Positions 42,657-51,132 of a DNA stretch of 64,000 nt are shown here, piece by piece. The stretch comes from Allocatelliglobosispora scoriae. Its GTDB lineage: Bacteria > Actinomycetota > Actinomycetes > Mycobacteriales > Micromonosporaceae. Under the pieces are notes generated by a model. The model was given only the letters and a program-made list of their open reading frames with translations. It searched no databases and was not told the DNA's origin. Location of the stretch: NCBI RefSeq assembly GCF_014204945.1, contig NZ_JACHMN010000002.1, forward strand, positions 3,371,001-3,435,000, in the 5' to 3' direction. A program made the translations under genes and the position numbers. Numbering within the stretch: position 1 is the stretch's first letter; the number at the start of each line of letters is the position of its first letter.

Positions 42657-43823
42657 TCATTCGAGCAGCAGGGCCGCGGCTTCGTCGACGTCGTCGGTGA
42701 TGTGGATCAATTTCTGCTGGTCCCCCAGCGGCGACGACGCGAGCAGCGGCCGCAGCAGGGCCTCCACGGGCAGCTCCTCGGTCCAGAAGCGGCGGCCGAG
42801 GAAGATGAAGGGCCCGGAGAGGCTGACGGTGCCGTAGAAGGTCATCGTCGTCGCCTGGAACACCTCCTGCACGGTCCCCGCGCGGCCCGCCGCGAAGACG
42901 ATGCCGCCCCGGGAGAGCTTGAGGATCAGCTCCTCCCGCGACGCGTTGCTGAACATCTTGCCCGCGCGGGCGGCGAAGAGGTTGGCCGGTTCGTGGCCGA
43001 AGAACCAGGTCGGGATCGAGAGCCCACCGGCTCTGTTCCACGGCGTACCCGGGCTCGGCGCGAAGCGCTCCCGCACGTCGAGCGCCGCGCGGGTGAAGGC
43101 CTCGCTGTCGTGGAAGTCGGTCGCCGCGCCCAGCTCGTCGATCGCCGCGGTGAGGTCGGCCGCCGGGCGGGTGGAGAGGTAGGAGCCGAGGTTCGCCGCC
43201 TCCATCACCCCCGGTCCCCCGCCGGTCAGGACCAGCCGGTCGGCGGCGCTGAGCAGCGACGCGAGCCGGGCGGCGTCGCGATAGCCGGGCGAGCCGCGGC
43301 GCTCGGCGTGGCCGCCCATGATCCCCACGATGCTGCCCGGCCCGTGCTCGGCGACCCACTCGCCGGAGTCGTGTGCCAGCGCGTTGTCGATGCCGTGGTC
43401 GTGCACCCGCTGCGCGAGCGCCTCCCGCAGGTCCGGGGTGGCGCCGCCGCGCTCGATGTAGTGCCGGTAGACGACGGTGTCGTACATCGCCTGGAAGCCG
43501 CCGGACTCGAAGCCCGCGGCGAGGTCGGCGGCGGTGTAGAGCCGCGACGGCTGGGTCGGGAAGGGGATGCCGTCGAAGGCCGGGACGACGTGCGCGCCGC
43601 GCCGGGTCAGCTCGGCGACCTGGGTCGGCGAGAGCGCGCAGCCGACGAAGAGCGCCCGGGTCACGTCGATCTCGGCGAGCTCGACCCCGGCCAGGTCGAG
43701 GCCCTGGATGGTGAGCTCGGCGACGCTGCCCCGGCGCAGGTGGCGAGTCAGCTCCTCGACCGACTCGACCTCGTTGGGGCTGTGATCGATGGGCGCGATG
43801 ACGCGGGCGAGGGGCGTGGGCAC
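42657..43823 (-). CDS. LOG-family Rossmann-fold protein (cytokinin-riboside phosphoribohydrolase-like)
   Basis: 388 aa, longer than the usual 180-200. The LOG core is in the middle: VGIMGGHAERRGSPGYRDAARLAS, LVLTGGGPGVMEAANLG (PGGxGT-type first motif), and GIVFAAGRAGTVQEVFQATTMTF (second motif; here AGRAGT rather than GGxGT). LOG enzymes release a base from nucleoside monophosphates. The first 130 residues are a separate region with repeated-sounding RRGSVAELTIQGLDLAGVEL that resembles nothing I know. Convergent to the MinD-like gene. Activity is not certain. Confidence 0.82.
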   Translation of the reverse strand: MPTPLARVIAPIDHSPNEVESVEELTRHLRRGSVAELTIQGLDLAGVELAEIDVTRALFVGCALSPTQVAELTRRGAHVVPAFDGIPFPTQPSRLYTAADLAAGFESGGFQAMYDTVVYRHYIERGGATPDLREALAQRVHDHGIDNALAHDSGEWVAEHGPGSIVGIMGGHAERRGSPGYRDAARLASLLSAADRLVLTGGGPGVMEAANLGSYLSTRPAADLTAAIDELGAATDFHDSEAFTRAALDVRERFAPSPGTPWNRAGGLSIPTWFFGHEPANLFAARAGKMFSNASREELILKLSRGGIVFAAGRAGTVQEVFQATTMTFYGTVSLSGPFIFLGRRFWTEELPVEALLRPLLASSPLGDQQKLIHITDDVDEAAALLLE

Positions 43824-43833
43824 GCTTCAAACA

Positions 43834-44352
43834 TTAAGCGATGGGTACGCGTTTCCAACGCCCCACCGGAAGGGTGACTTCCTGCTCGCCGGAGATGCCG
43901 TTCTCGTCCATCGCGTTGAAGACCTCCAGCCGGACCCCGTCGAAGAGGAACTCCACGGCATAGAGCACGGTCGGGCGCCAGTGGGCTGCCATGACGCGCT
44001 CGATGATGTTGACCCCGCGCAGTTCCCGGCCGCGGGCCGCCTCCACCACGGGGTGCGGGTCGGCGATCCAGTCCAGGCGCTGGCCCGGCCACTCGATCGG
44101 GGCCTGCATGTCGATCGTGTCCCAGCTGATCGCGCACTCGTCGAACTTGCGGTGGGTGATCTCGATGTTGGCGTCCGGGAAGCCGAGCACGACGGGTCCG
44201 CTGGTGAACCAGCCCTCGTCGTCGAGGTCCCACATCAGCCAGGAGCCGATGAGCGGCTGGCCGACGATGCGGTTGAAGCGGGCGCGATGGGCTGCCGCGA
44301 GCAGTCCGGCATCGTGATGCCAGGACGGCTCGTACCCCTCGATGCCCAGCAC
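43834..44352 (-). CDS. Conserved-looking hypothetical protein
   Basis: 172 aa, not recognised. No signal peptide or membrane helix. Rich in Trp/His and acidic residues (SWLMWDLDDEGWFTSGPVVL, DANIEITHRKFDECAISWDT, AAHWRPTVLYAVEFLFDGVRLEVFN), consistent with a small beta-barrel or jelly-roll. Codon use is typical of the neighbours, so it is a real gene. Its end is 10 bp from the start of the LOG gene on the same strand, so the pair may be co-transcribed. Confidence 0.75.
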   Translation of the reverse strand: MLGIEGYEPSWHHDAGLLAAAHRARFNRIVGQPLIGSWLMWDLDDEGWFTSGPVVLGFPDANIEITHRKFDECAISWDTIDMQAPIEWPGQRLDWIADPHPVVEAARGRELRGVNIIERVMAAHWRPTVLYAVEFLFDGVRLEVFNAMDENGISGEQEVTLPVGRWKRVPIA

Positions 44353-44397
44353 GACGGACCTCCGCTACATGGTTAGATCGGACGATCCTACCGAATC

Positions 44398-44436
44398 AAC
44401 ACCAAAGGGGACGACCTCGGCCATCCCCTTTGGTGT
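44398..44436 (-). terminator. Terminator of fructose-bisphosphate aldolase
   Basis: AACACCAAAGGGGA (44398-44411) pairs with TCCCCTTTGGTGTT (ending 44436), 12-nt loop; on the minus strand the hairpin is followed by GATTCGG. It lies 12 bp after the aldolase stop codon. Confidence 0.8.
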
Positions 44437-44448
44437 TAAATGTGCAAA

Positions 44449-45471
44449 TTACTTGATCGCGGTGCCGGTCGAGCGCAGGTCCTCGCAGGCCGCGACGACG
44501 CGCTTGGCCATGCCGTTCTCGGCCGCCTTGCCCCACGCACGCGGGTCGTAGGCCTTCTTGTTGCCGACCTCGCCGTCGACCTTCAGCACACCGTCGTAGT
44601 TGCTGAACATGTGCGCGACGACCGGACGGGTGAACGCGTACTGCGTGTCCGTGTCGATGTTCATCTTGACCACGCCGTAGTCGAGCGCCTCGCGGATCTC
44701 CGAGAGCAGCGAGCCCGAACCGCCGTGGAAGACCAGGTCGAGCGGCTTCTCGCGACCGAACTTGGCACCGACCGCGTCCTGGATCTCCTTGAGGACCGAG
44801 GGACGCAGCTTGACGTTGCCCGGCTTGTAGACGCCGTGCACGTTGCCGAAGGTCAGGGCGGCCATGTAGCGGCCCTTCTCGCCGAGGCCGAGCGCCTCGA
44901 CCATCGCCAGGCCGTCCTCGACGGTGGTGTAGAGCTTGTCGTTGATGGCGTTCTCGACGCCGTCCTCCTCGCCACCGACGACGCCGACCTCGATCTCCAG
45001 CACGATCTTGGCGGCGGCGGCGAGGGCGAGCAGCTCCTCGGCGATCTGCAGGTTCTCGGCGAGCGGCACGGCCGAGCCGTCCCACATGTGCGACTGGAAT
45101 AGTGGGGCGTCACCCTTGGCGACGCGCTCGGCCGAGATCGCGAGCAGCGGGTGGACGAAGCCGTCCAGCTTGTTCTTCGGGCAGTGGTCGGTGTGTAGCG
45201 CCACGTTCACGTTGTACTTCTTGGCGACCTCGGCGGCGTAGGCGGCGAACGCCACGGAACCCGTGATCATGTCCTTGATCGTCGGGCCGGAGAGGTACTC
45301 GGCGCCGCCCGTCGACACCTGCAGGATGCCGTCGCTCTCCGCCTCGGCGAAGCCCTGCAGAGCGGCGTTGAGCGTCTGCGAAGACGAGACGTTGATCGCG
45401 GGGTACGCGAACGCGCCGGCCTTGGCGCGGTCGAGCATCTCGGCGTAGACCTCGGGAGAAGCGATAGGCAT
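44449..45471 (-). CDS. fbaA: Fructose-bisphosphate aldolase, class II
   Basis: Glycolysis/gluconeogenesis: reversible cleavage of fructose-1,6-bisphosphate to two triose phosphates. 340 aa. Zn ligand region VALHTDHCPKNKLD, LEIEVGVVGGEEDGVEN, ALTFGNVHGVYKPG, LVFHGGSGSLLSEI and VKMNIDTDTQYAFTRPV are the class IIA markers. The ATG at 45471 has GGAGG 8 nt upstream; the upstream in-frame stretch has no coding character. Transcribed alone, with its own terminator. Confidence 0.97.
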   Translation of the reverse strand: MPIASPEVYAEMLDRAKAGAFAYPAINVSSSQTLNAALQGFAEAESDGILQVSTGGAEYLSGPTIKDMITGSVAFAAYAAEVAKKYNVNVALHTDHCPKNKLDGFVHPLLAISAERVAKGDAPLFQSHMWDGSAVPLAENLQIAEELLALAAAAKIVLEIEVGVVGGEEDGVENAINDKLYTTVEDGLAMVEALGLGEKGRYMAALTFGNVHGVYKPGNVKLRPSVLKEIQDAVGAKFGREKPLDLVFHGGSGSLLSEIREALDYGVVKMNIDTDTQYAFTRPVVAHMFSNYDGVLKVDGEVGNKKAYDPRAWGKAAENGMAKRVVAACEDLRSTGTAIK

Positions 45472-45598
45472 CGTGAAGCCTCCAGTGCAGAAAAAGCCAG
45501 GTGAGAAGAGGAAGACCGCGCTGTCCTCGTGACGAAAGTATTGCCTACTCAACCAGGTTCGCGCTGCGGAGGGGTGCCGTTCGCCGTACGGTGAGGGG

Positions 45599-45772
45599 GT
45601 GACCCGCCCCGAAGAGGAAGCTCCCGTGGCCGACGCCGTCGAGCAGGCGACGCCCGCCAACCCGATCGATGCGGCCGAGGACGAGACGTCGGCGCCTCCA
45701 CTCGGGCTCGAGGTGCCCGAGTGGGACGCCGCCGAGCAGTCGGTCGTCGTCGAGTTGGACGACGAGCGCTAA
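45599..45772 (+). CDS. 57-residue acidic protein (unknown function)
   Basis: GTG start, TAA stop, translated VTRPEEEAPVADAVEQATPA then NPIDAAEDETSAPPLGLEVP then EWDAAEQSVVVELDDER. Strongly acidic, with Pro/Ala, no helix or membrane segment, third positions almost all G/C as in real genes here. A GAGGGG run touches the GTG, and a GCGGAGGGG lies about 20 bp further up. It lies in the fbaA upstream region, divergent from fbaA, and its stop overlaps that of the convergent LCP gene by 4 bp. No known family; reality is likely but unproved. Confidence 0.55.
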   Translation: MTRPEEEAPVADAVEQATPANPIDAAEDETSAPPLGLEVPEWDAAEQSVVVELDDER

Positions 45773-46800
45773 CCCTTCATCGCGGTGACCCACTGCGGGT
45801 GGGCCAGGGCGAAGCTCTCCACGTCGTCGGCGAGGATCGCACGGAAGAGCGTGGACGCCTCGGCCGGCAACGTCTCGACGGCCCTGCCGTCCACGGTCGC
45901 CGAGTGGAAACCAGGTCCGCCGAGGCCCGTGATGGGCGCCGAGACAGCCGGTCTGAGCTGGTCGACCAGCTTTACGGCGCTGGTGGGCCCGTCGACGACG
46001 ACTCCCTTGACGCTCAGCAGCCGCGAAACCTTGACCGGGTCGGTGATCAGGTCGAGTTCGCGGATCTTCGCCGCAACCCCGGCGAGAATCCGCTGACCGT
46101 TGCGGTCCCGGTCGTAGCCGCCCGCGCTCATCCCCTGGCGCTGGCGGGCCAGGTCATCGGCCTGGAAGCCGGTGAGCGTCTGGCACCCGGCGGGGAAGAC
46201 GGCGTTCGTGTGGGTCGAGACGATCTTCTGCTTCAGGCAGACCTCGACCCCGCCGAGCGTGTCGATGATGCTCCGCATGGCTGCGTAGTTGAGCGCCACG
46301 GCGCCGTCGAGCGGCACGCCGGTCAGCTTCGACACCACCTGCATGACGAGCTTCGGGCCACCGTAGTAGTAGGCACTATTGATCTTGTCCTTGCCGTGCC
46401 CCGGGATCTCCACGTAGAGATCGCGGCTCAGCGAGATCAGGTAGACCTGCTTCCGCGACGCCGAGACGTGCACGATCGTGATCGTGTCGGCTCGGGCCGA
46501 ATCCATGCCTCCCCGCTTGTCCTCGCCGAGCAGCAGCAGGTTGAGCGGCTTCGGCGGGTCGGCCGGGGCCGACGAGTCGAGCACCGGCAGCAGGTTCACC
46601 ACCGGCACGGTGCCCCGGGTGAGCAGCAGCGGCACCGTGATGGCCAGGGCGACGAGCACCGCCAGGCCCCCCGTGAGCGCCAGCGATCGGCGGCGGCGCC
46701 GACGGCCGGCCTCGGTGTCGATGGCGTTTCGCAACGCGTACACGTCGAGTTCCTCCACTTCCTGGCGGGCGAACGCGGCCCGCAGTGCGTCGTCGTTCAC
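45769..46800 (-). CDS. LCP-family protein coupled to an ECF sigma factor, with anti-sigma-like N-terminus
   Basis: 343 aa. A cytoplasmic stretch of about 38 residues (VNDDALRAAFARQEVEELDV and YALRNAIDTEAG), a basic run GRRRRRR, one membrane helix at about 40-62, then an LCP domain: NLLLLGEDKRGG, ARADTITIVHVS, SLSRDLYVEIPG, DKINSAYYYGG, LGGVEVCLKQK and DLARQRQGMSAGGYDRDRNG. The QRQ version differs from the YxRxRY of the three tandem LCP proteins. The GTG start overlaps the sigma-factor stop by 4 bp. The N-terminal helix could bind the sigma factor, which is inference. Confidence 0.88.
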   Translation of the reverse strand: MNDDALRAAFARQEVEELDVYALRNAIDTEAGRRRRRRSLALTGGLAVLVALAITVPLLLTRGTVPVVNLLPVLDSSAPADPPKPLNLLLLGEDKRGGMDSARADTITIVHVSASRKQVYLISLSRDLYVEIPGHGKDKINSAYYYGGPKLVMQVVSKLTGVPLDGAVALNYAAMRSIIDTLGGVEVCLKQKIVSTHTNAVFPAGCQTLTGFQADDLARQRQGMSAGGYDRDRNGQRILAGVAAKIRELDLITDPVKVSRLLSVKGVVVDGPTSAVKLVDQLRPAVSAPITGLGGPGFHSATVDGRAVETLPAEASTLFRAILADDVESFALAHPQWVTAMKG

Positions 46801-47300
46801 CGCATTCCTTCCGTGACGAGCGCGCGGCTGGTCAGCCGCGCGCGAAGGGTGGAGAGAGCTCGCGAGATGTAGCCGCGGGCCGTGCCGACCGAGCAGCCGA
46901 GCGCCTCGGCGATCTCGGCGTCGGGCAGGTCCTCGTAGTAGCGCAGGACGAGCGCGGCCCGCTGCTGGCGCGGCAGGCCGGCCAGAACACCCCACAGCAG
47001 GTCCCGGTCCGCGGTCCCGTCGGCAATATCACCTGGTACGGGCACCGTCTCGTCCGCGTCGCCACGCAATCTGACCCGCCGCCACCAGGGACCGCGCTGC
47101 CAGTCGACATAGAGGTTCGCCATCATCCGCTTGACGTACCGTTCGGGCAGATCGGCCCGGGAGACCTTGCGCCAGTTCAGTTGGACCCGCACCATCGTCT
47201 CCTGGACCAGGTCCTGTGCCGTCTCGCGATCACCGGTGAGGATGACCGCGTAACGCGCGAGCGCCGCGAGCCGTGAGTCGACGAACTCCTCGTACGTCAC
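46797..47300 (-). CDS. SigE-family ECF RNA polymerase sigma factor
   Basis: About 167 aa. Region 2: RLAALARYAVILTGDRETAQDLVQETMVRVQLNWRKV; region 4: LLWGVLAGLPRQQRAALVLRYYEDLPDAEIAEALGCSVGTARGYISRALSTLR. The match to the SigE family (YEEFVDSRLAAL start and NWRKVS motif) is good. I chose GTG 47300 because GGGAG lies 6 nt upstream; GTG 47306 is alternative. Coupled by GTGA overlap to the LCP gene, so their products are made together. Divergent dedA starts 66 bp away. Confidence 0.93.
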   Translation of the reverse strand: MTYEEFVDSRLAALARYAVILTGDRETAQDLVQETMVRVQLNWRKVSRADLPERYVKRMMANLYVDWQRGPWWRRVRLRGDADETVPVPGDIADGTADRDLLWGVLAGLPRQQRAALVLRYYEDLPDAEIAEALGCSVGTARGYISRALSTLRARLTSRALVTEGMR

Positions 47301-47366
47301 ATCCACCTCCCTTCACCTCCCTAGACGGATGGAGCGGTCCGAAACATTGCCCGCTACCCTTGGCCG

Positions 47367-48098
47367 GTGAATTCGATCGACAAGGTGCGGGCCCTCGGTG
47401 AGTCGCTGAGCTTCGACCCGCTCAACCCGAAAGACTGGCTGAACTGGCTCGGGTCGTTCGCGATGTTCGGTGTCTGGGCGATCATGTTCGCCGAGACCGG
47501 CTTGCTGATCGGCTTCTTCCTGCCGGGCGACTCGCTGCTGTTCATCGCCGGTGTCGCCGCCTCGCCGGTGGCCGAGGCGATGGGCTTCACCGCCATCCCG
47601 ATCTGGGGGCTGCTGATCGGAGCGCCGATCTGCGCGATCCTCGGTGCCCAGACCGGCCACTGGCTCGGTGCCCGCTACGGCCGCAGGATGTTCTCCCGGC
47701 CCGACTCGCGCCTGTTCAAGCAGGAGTATGTCGAGAAGACCGAGCACTACTTCCGGAAGTTCGGACCCGGCAAGGCCGTCGTGCTGGCCCGGTTCATCCC
47801 GATCGTCCGGACCTTCATGAACCCGGTCGCCGGCGTGCTCGGCATGCCCGCGAAGGAGTTCTTCCTCTGGAATGTCATCGGCGGCATCCTCTGGACCGAC
47901 GGCATCCTGCTCGCCGGCTACTTCCTCGCCGAGCGCATCCAGAACTCGATCGGCGCGGAGAACATCGACAAGTACATCCTGCCGTTCGTCTTCGTGATCG
48001 TGCTGATCTCGCTCATCCCGATCTTCATCGAGATGATCCGGGCTCGCCGTGAGAAGCGCCGCGAGGCCGCCGCAGCCAAGATCGACGCTCTCCGCTAG
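47367..48098 (+). CDS. DedA-family membrane protein
   Basis: 243 aa, about five helices. Motifs: IMFAETGLLIGFFLPGDSLLFIAG (E and G of the N-terminal motif) and KFGPGKAVVLARFIPIVRTFMNPVAGVLGMPAKEFFLWNVIGGILWTDG, the F/Y-x-R-F-x-P-x-x-R core. DedA proteins are flippase-like carriers needed for envelope stability, often undecaprenyl phosphate or phospholipids. A Lys/Arg-rich C-terminal tail faces the cytoplasm. GTG start with no clear ribosome site. Divergent from the sigma/LCP pair, another envelope link. Confidence 0.92.
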   Translation: MNSIDKVRALGESLSFDPLNPKDWLNWLGSFAMFGVWAIMFAETGLLIGFFLPGDSLLFIAGVAASPVAEAMGFTAIPIWGLLIGAPICAILGAQTGHWLGARYGRRMFSRPDSRLFKQEYVEKTEHYFRKFGPGKAVVLARFIPIVRTFMNPVAGVLGMPAKEFFLWNVIGGILWTDGILLAGYFLAERIQNSIGAENIDKYILPFVFVIVLISLIPIFIEMIRARREKRREAAAAKIDALR

Positions 48099-48126
48099 CC
48101 CTTCCCGTACCGCCCGCACTACCCCG

Positions 48127-48198
48127 AGCCGCAACTCTTCAAGAGTCGGTCCTTCAGGCCGCCAGGCCTTAAGCACCAACTCTTGAAGAGTTGCGGCT
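48127..48198. repeat. Palindromic element, CAACTCTTGAAGAGTTG family, full copy 3
   Basis: Arms 48127-48150 and 48175-48198 pair with one mismatch; 24-nt loop CCTTCAGGCCGCCAGGCCTTAAGC. The loop is almost identical to copies at 27435 and 61145. Between convergent dedA and solute-binding/VWA genes. Confidence 0.9.
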
Positions 48199-48207
48199 TT
48201 TCTGGCG

Positions 48208-49893
48208 TCACGTCAGCAGGGCCTTGAGGAAGATCGCGTTGAGCTGGGTCGGGTCGCTGACCCGGAAGGCCGCGCCGCCGGTGATCTTCGCCAGCTCCTC
48301 GAGCTGGCCCAGGTCCGCGTCGGGCCCGATGCCGAGCAGGATCACCCGGATCGGCTTGGTGATGTCGGTGAGGTTCTCCAGCTGGCGGCGGACCGTCTCC
48401 ATCGTCAGGCCGCTCGGGACGCTGCTCTTGCCGTCGGTGAAGACGACGATCGTGTTGGAGAGCGACGCGTCGTAGCCGTCCTTCATCGCCTTGTAGGCCG
48501 CGACGAGCGACTCGAAGAGCGGGCAGACGTCGGTGGAGGCAGGTTCGGCCGCGTCGACGGCCGCCTTGAGGTCGGCACGCTGATCGGCACCGAGCTTGCC
48601 CATCGTGACGAGCTCCCGGGGTCCGCGTCCGGCGAACGCCCACAGGGCCATCTGGCTCTCATTGGTGAACAGGCCCAGGCCGTAGGTGGCGGTCTTGCGG
48701 AGCACGTCGATCCGCACGTCGGTGTGGCCGCCGGCCGACATGGTCCGGTTCATCGAGGAGGTCGCGTCGACGAGGGCGTAGATCCGGGACGAGGTCTTCG
48801 CCGCCACCCAGACGCCCAGGGTCCCAGTGATCTTGGTCATATCGATCACCGGCTGCACGTGCGCGGTCGCGGTGGTGACGCCGTGGCCGACCATGAAGCC
48901 GGGGCCGGCGTCGCCGGCGGGCGTACGGAAGCCGCGCCGCGCCAGCGGTCCGACCGCGTCCGGCGCGATCAGGGCGGCCCGCAGCTTCGCCGCCGCCATC
49001 TGCAGCTCACGGGAGCGCCCGGCGAGGGTGGCGAAGGGGTAGTCCAGCGTCGGCGAGACAGCCAGGGGCAGCGCCGCGACGGGGACGGCCGGGTTGCCGG
49101 CGTTGTGCGCGATGATCGCCTGCTCGCTCATGGGCGCGGCGCCCAGACCCTTGGCGAAGGCGTCGAAGACGGCCGCCGTGTCGGCGAGCGGGCCCTGCAC
49201 GCCCTTGCGGTAGGTGCCGACCAGCTCGGGGAGCTTCGCCTCGGAGGTGACGACCACGTCGCGCAGCAGCATGGCGCCGACGAGGCTCGCGGTGTCGCGG
49301 CGGGGTTCGGTCATGCCGAGCTTCACCTTGCCCTCGGCGAGCAGCGAGGCGACGGCCTGCGCGGAGAGCCCGCCCTGGAGCATCGACTGCGGCAGGGCCC
49401 GGGCGATCGCCTCGGGCATCGCGACCACGACCGGGCTCAGCGCGACCGACGGCGTCTCCGAGTCGAAGGCGTCGCGGTTGATGGCGCGTACGCGACCGAG
49501 CCACGCCGTCGAGTCCGGAATCCAGACCGTCGGCAGATCGGCGTCGCTGGGGGTCGGTGCGGGCGTGGCGGCGACGTCGACGCTGCCGCCGGAGTAGGTG
49601 CCGAGCGAGTTGGCGATGTCAGCGGAGTGCCTGGGCAGCACGTCGACGCTGATGCAGTTGCCGTTGACCTCGGGGTCGGTGTGCATCCACTGCTGCGCGA
49701 TCTCGGTGATCGCCGGGGCGACGGCCGGGTCGGTGGCGACGGTGAGGCGGATGCCGTTGCTGGATCCGCAGCCACCCGCGTCCGCGGTGACGGTTTTGAC
49801 GACGAATCCCGCGATGATCAGGATGGAGGCGGCACTGAGCACCGCGAGCGGAGCCGTGGCACGACCCCGGGATGGACGGTGGCGGCCAGACAC
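48208..49893 (-). CDS. Exported solute-binding-like protein fused to a VWA domain
   Basis: About 561 aa. GTG 49893 has GGGAG 7 nt upstream. N-terminal membrane helix (LAVLSAASILIIAGFVVKTV), a periplasmic-binding-like domain (RLTVATDPAVAPAITEIAQQ, about 40-350) and a C-terminal von Willebrand A domain from about residue 365 with the MIDAS start IYALVDATSSMNRT and later NTIVVFTDGKSS. The MIDAS is D-A-T-S-S, a variant of DxSxS. Actinobacterial proteins with this layout are lipid- or membrane-anchored and of unknown ligand. Transcribed toward dedA. Confidence 0.85.
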   Translation of the reverse strand: MSGRHRPSRGRATAPLAVLSAASILIIAGFVVKTVTADAGGCGSSNGIRLTVATDPAVAPAITEIAQQWMHTDPEVNGNCISVDVLPRHSADIANSLGTYSGGSVDVAATPAPTPSDADLPTVWIPDSTAWLGRVRAINRDAFDSETPSVALSPVVVAMPEAIARALPQSMLQGGLSAQAVASLLAEGKVKLGMTEPRRDTASLVGAMLLRDVVVTSEAKLPELVGTYRKGVQGPLADTAAVFDAFAKGLGAAPMSEQAIIAHNAGNPAVPVAALPLAVSPTLDYPFATLAGRSRELQMAAAKLRAALIAPDAVGPLARRGFRTPAGDAGPGFMVGHGVTTATAHVQPVIDMTKITGTLGVWVAAKTSSRIYALVDATSSMNRTMSAGGHTDVRIDVLRKTATYGLGLFTNESQMALWAFAGRGPRELVTMGKLGADQRADLKAAVDAAEPASTDVCPLFESLVAAYKAMKDGYDASLSNTIVVFTDGKSSVPSGLTMETVRRQLENLTDITKPIRVILLGIGPDADLGQLEELAKITGGAAFRVSDPTQLNAIFLKALLT

Positions 49894-50006
49894 GGTTACT
49901 CCCAGGTTTCGGTTTCTCCGGGGAGTGTAGAGCCGAAATAGTCTCGGACAAGAGCTGAGATCAAGTCGACCACGCAGCGTGAATTTCTGGCTACCCACGG
50001 GTACAT

Positions 50007-50041
50007 GAAAGGGAGCACCCGGTAATCGGATGCTCCCTTTC
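50007..50041 (-). terminator. Terminator of the ArsR gene
   Basis: GAAAGGGAGCA (50007-50017) pairs with TGCTCCCTTTC (50031-50041), 13-nt loop; both strands have short T runs. Placed 43 bp after the ArsR stop codon. Confidence 0.85.
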
Positions 50042-50083
50042 TGTAATGCAAGAAATGTGTTCTCTCCGTTGGAGAAAACGAAT

Positions 50084-50461
50084 TCAGCGCGCCTTCTTCG
50101 TGGCCCGCTTACGGGGGGGCGTCAGCAGCTCGGCCACCGTGGCGATCGCCGACGGCACGAGGCTGTAGTAGGCCCAGACACCGCGCTTGTCGCGGTTGAG
50201 CAGGCCCGCCTCCGTGAGGATACGCAGGTGGTGGCTAACGGTCGGCTGAGAAAGGCCGAGCGGGGCGGTGAGGTCGCAAACGCACGCCTCGCCTTCCGGA
50301 GAAGCCTGAATAAGGCTCAGCAGACGCAGACGAGCCGGGTCGGCCAAGGCCTTGAGCACCCCGGCCAGACGCTCCGCGTCGGCACGTTCGATCGGCTCAC
50401 CGGCTAGCGGTGAGATAGCGGGCAATGGGGTCTCCACCAGGGCAGTTCCCACGAACTCCAT
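50084..50461 (-). CDS. ArsR-family metal-responsive repressor
   Basis: 125 aa. Winged helix: LAGVLKALADPARLRLLSLI and LSQPTVSHHLRILTEAGLLNRDKRGVWAYYSL. ACVCDLT near residue 60 gives the Cys-x-Cys of the alpha-3 metal site of ArsR-type sensors (arsenite, cadmium, etc.). The Lys/Arg-rich C-terminus is unlike standard members. No arsenic or metal transport gene is next to it; its target may be elsewhere or itself. The upstream gap to pyrE (58 bp) has an ACTAGT palindrome as a candidate operator. Confidence 0.9.
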   Translation of the reverse strand: MEFVGTALVETPLPAISPLAGEPIERADAERLAGVLKALADPARLRLLSLIQASPEGEACVCDLTAPLGLSQPTVSHHLRILTEAGLLNRDKRGVWAYYSLVPSAIATVAELLTPPRKRATKKAR

Positions 50462-50519
50462 CCTTCCACACTAACAATTGACTAGTCTGCATATTAGCAG
50501 GTCCAAGTCTAAAGATGTG

Positions 50520-51059
50520 CTAGGCGCCAAGGCCTAGGTCGGCCAACGAAAAGGCGAATCGATACGGCAGATTGGCTGCTCGTACCGCCTCTCCGGCGCC
50601 TCGATCGACAATAACGGCTACGCCGACGACCTCGGCACCAGCTTCTCGCAATGCATCTACAGCGGTAAGGACACTACTCCCTGTAGTCGAAGTGTCCTCG
50701 ACAGCAACGACACGGCGCCCGGCGACATCGGGCCCCTCAATGCGTCGTTGCAGCCCATGTGCCTTACCCGCCTTGCGGACCACGAACGCGTCGACCGGAC
50801 GATCGGTCTTCGCGCTCTCGTGCAGCATCGCCAGTGCGACCGGGTCCGCACCGAGAGTAAGGCCACCCACGGCCTCATAATCCCAGTCCGACACCAGGTC
50901 AAGCATGACGCGGCCGATCAACGGCGCGCCCTGCCCGTGCAAGGAGAGCCGACGAAGGTCCAGGTAAGAATCAGCCTCTCGACCGGATGACAGCGTCACC
51001 CGGCCGTGCACAACGGCGATCTCAGTGATGAATTTATGCAGGTCGTCGCGATCCGACAT
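50520..51059 (-). CDS. pyrE: Orotate phosphoribosyltransferase
   Basis: Forms OMP from orotate and PRPP in pyrimidine synthesis. 179 aa. PRPP loop VVAVEDTSTTGSSVLTAVDALREAGAEVVG (EDTSTTG), the orotate loop VTLSSGREADSYLDLRR, LTLGADPVALAML and FVVRKAGKAHGLQRRIEG. Codon choice is noticeably less GC-biased than its neighbours (many A/T third positions), so some lateral history is possible. No other pyr genes are in the window. Confidence 0.95.
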   Translation of the reverse strand: MSDRDDLHKFITEIAVVHGRVTLSSGREADSYLDLRRLSLHGQGAPLIGRVMLDLVSDWDYEAVGGLTLGADPVALAMLHESAKTDRPVDAFVVRKAGKAHGLQRRIEGPDVAGRRVVAVEDTSTTGSSVLTAVDALREAGAEVVGVAVIVDRGAGEAVRAANLPYRFAFSLADLGLGA

Positions 51060-51132
51060 GAGCGGAACTGTACCTCGCTAAAAGTGGATCGCCTACATCG
51101 ACCCCTCAGAATCGTCACCGAGAGTCATCTTG

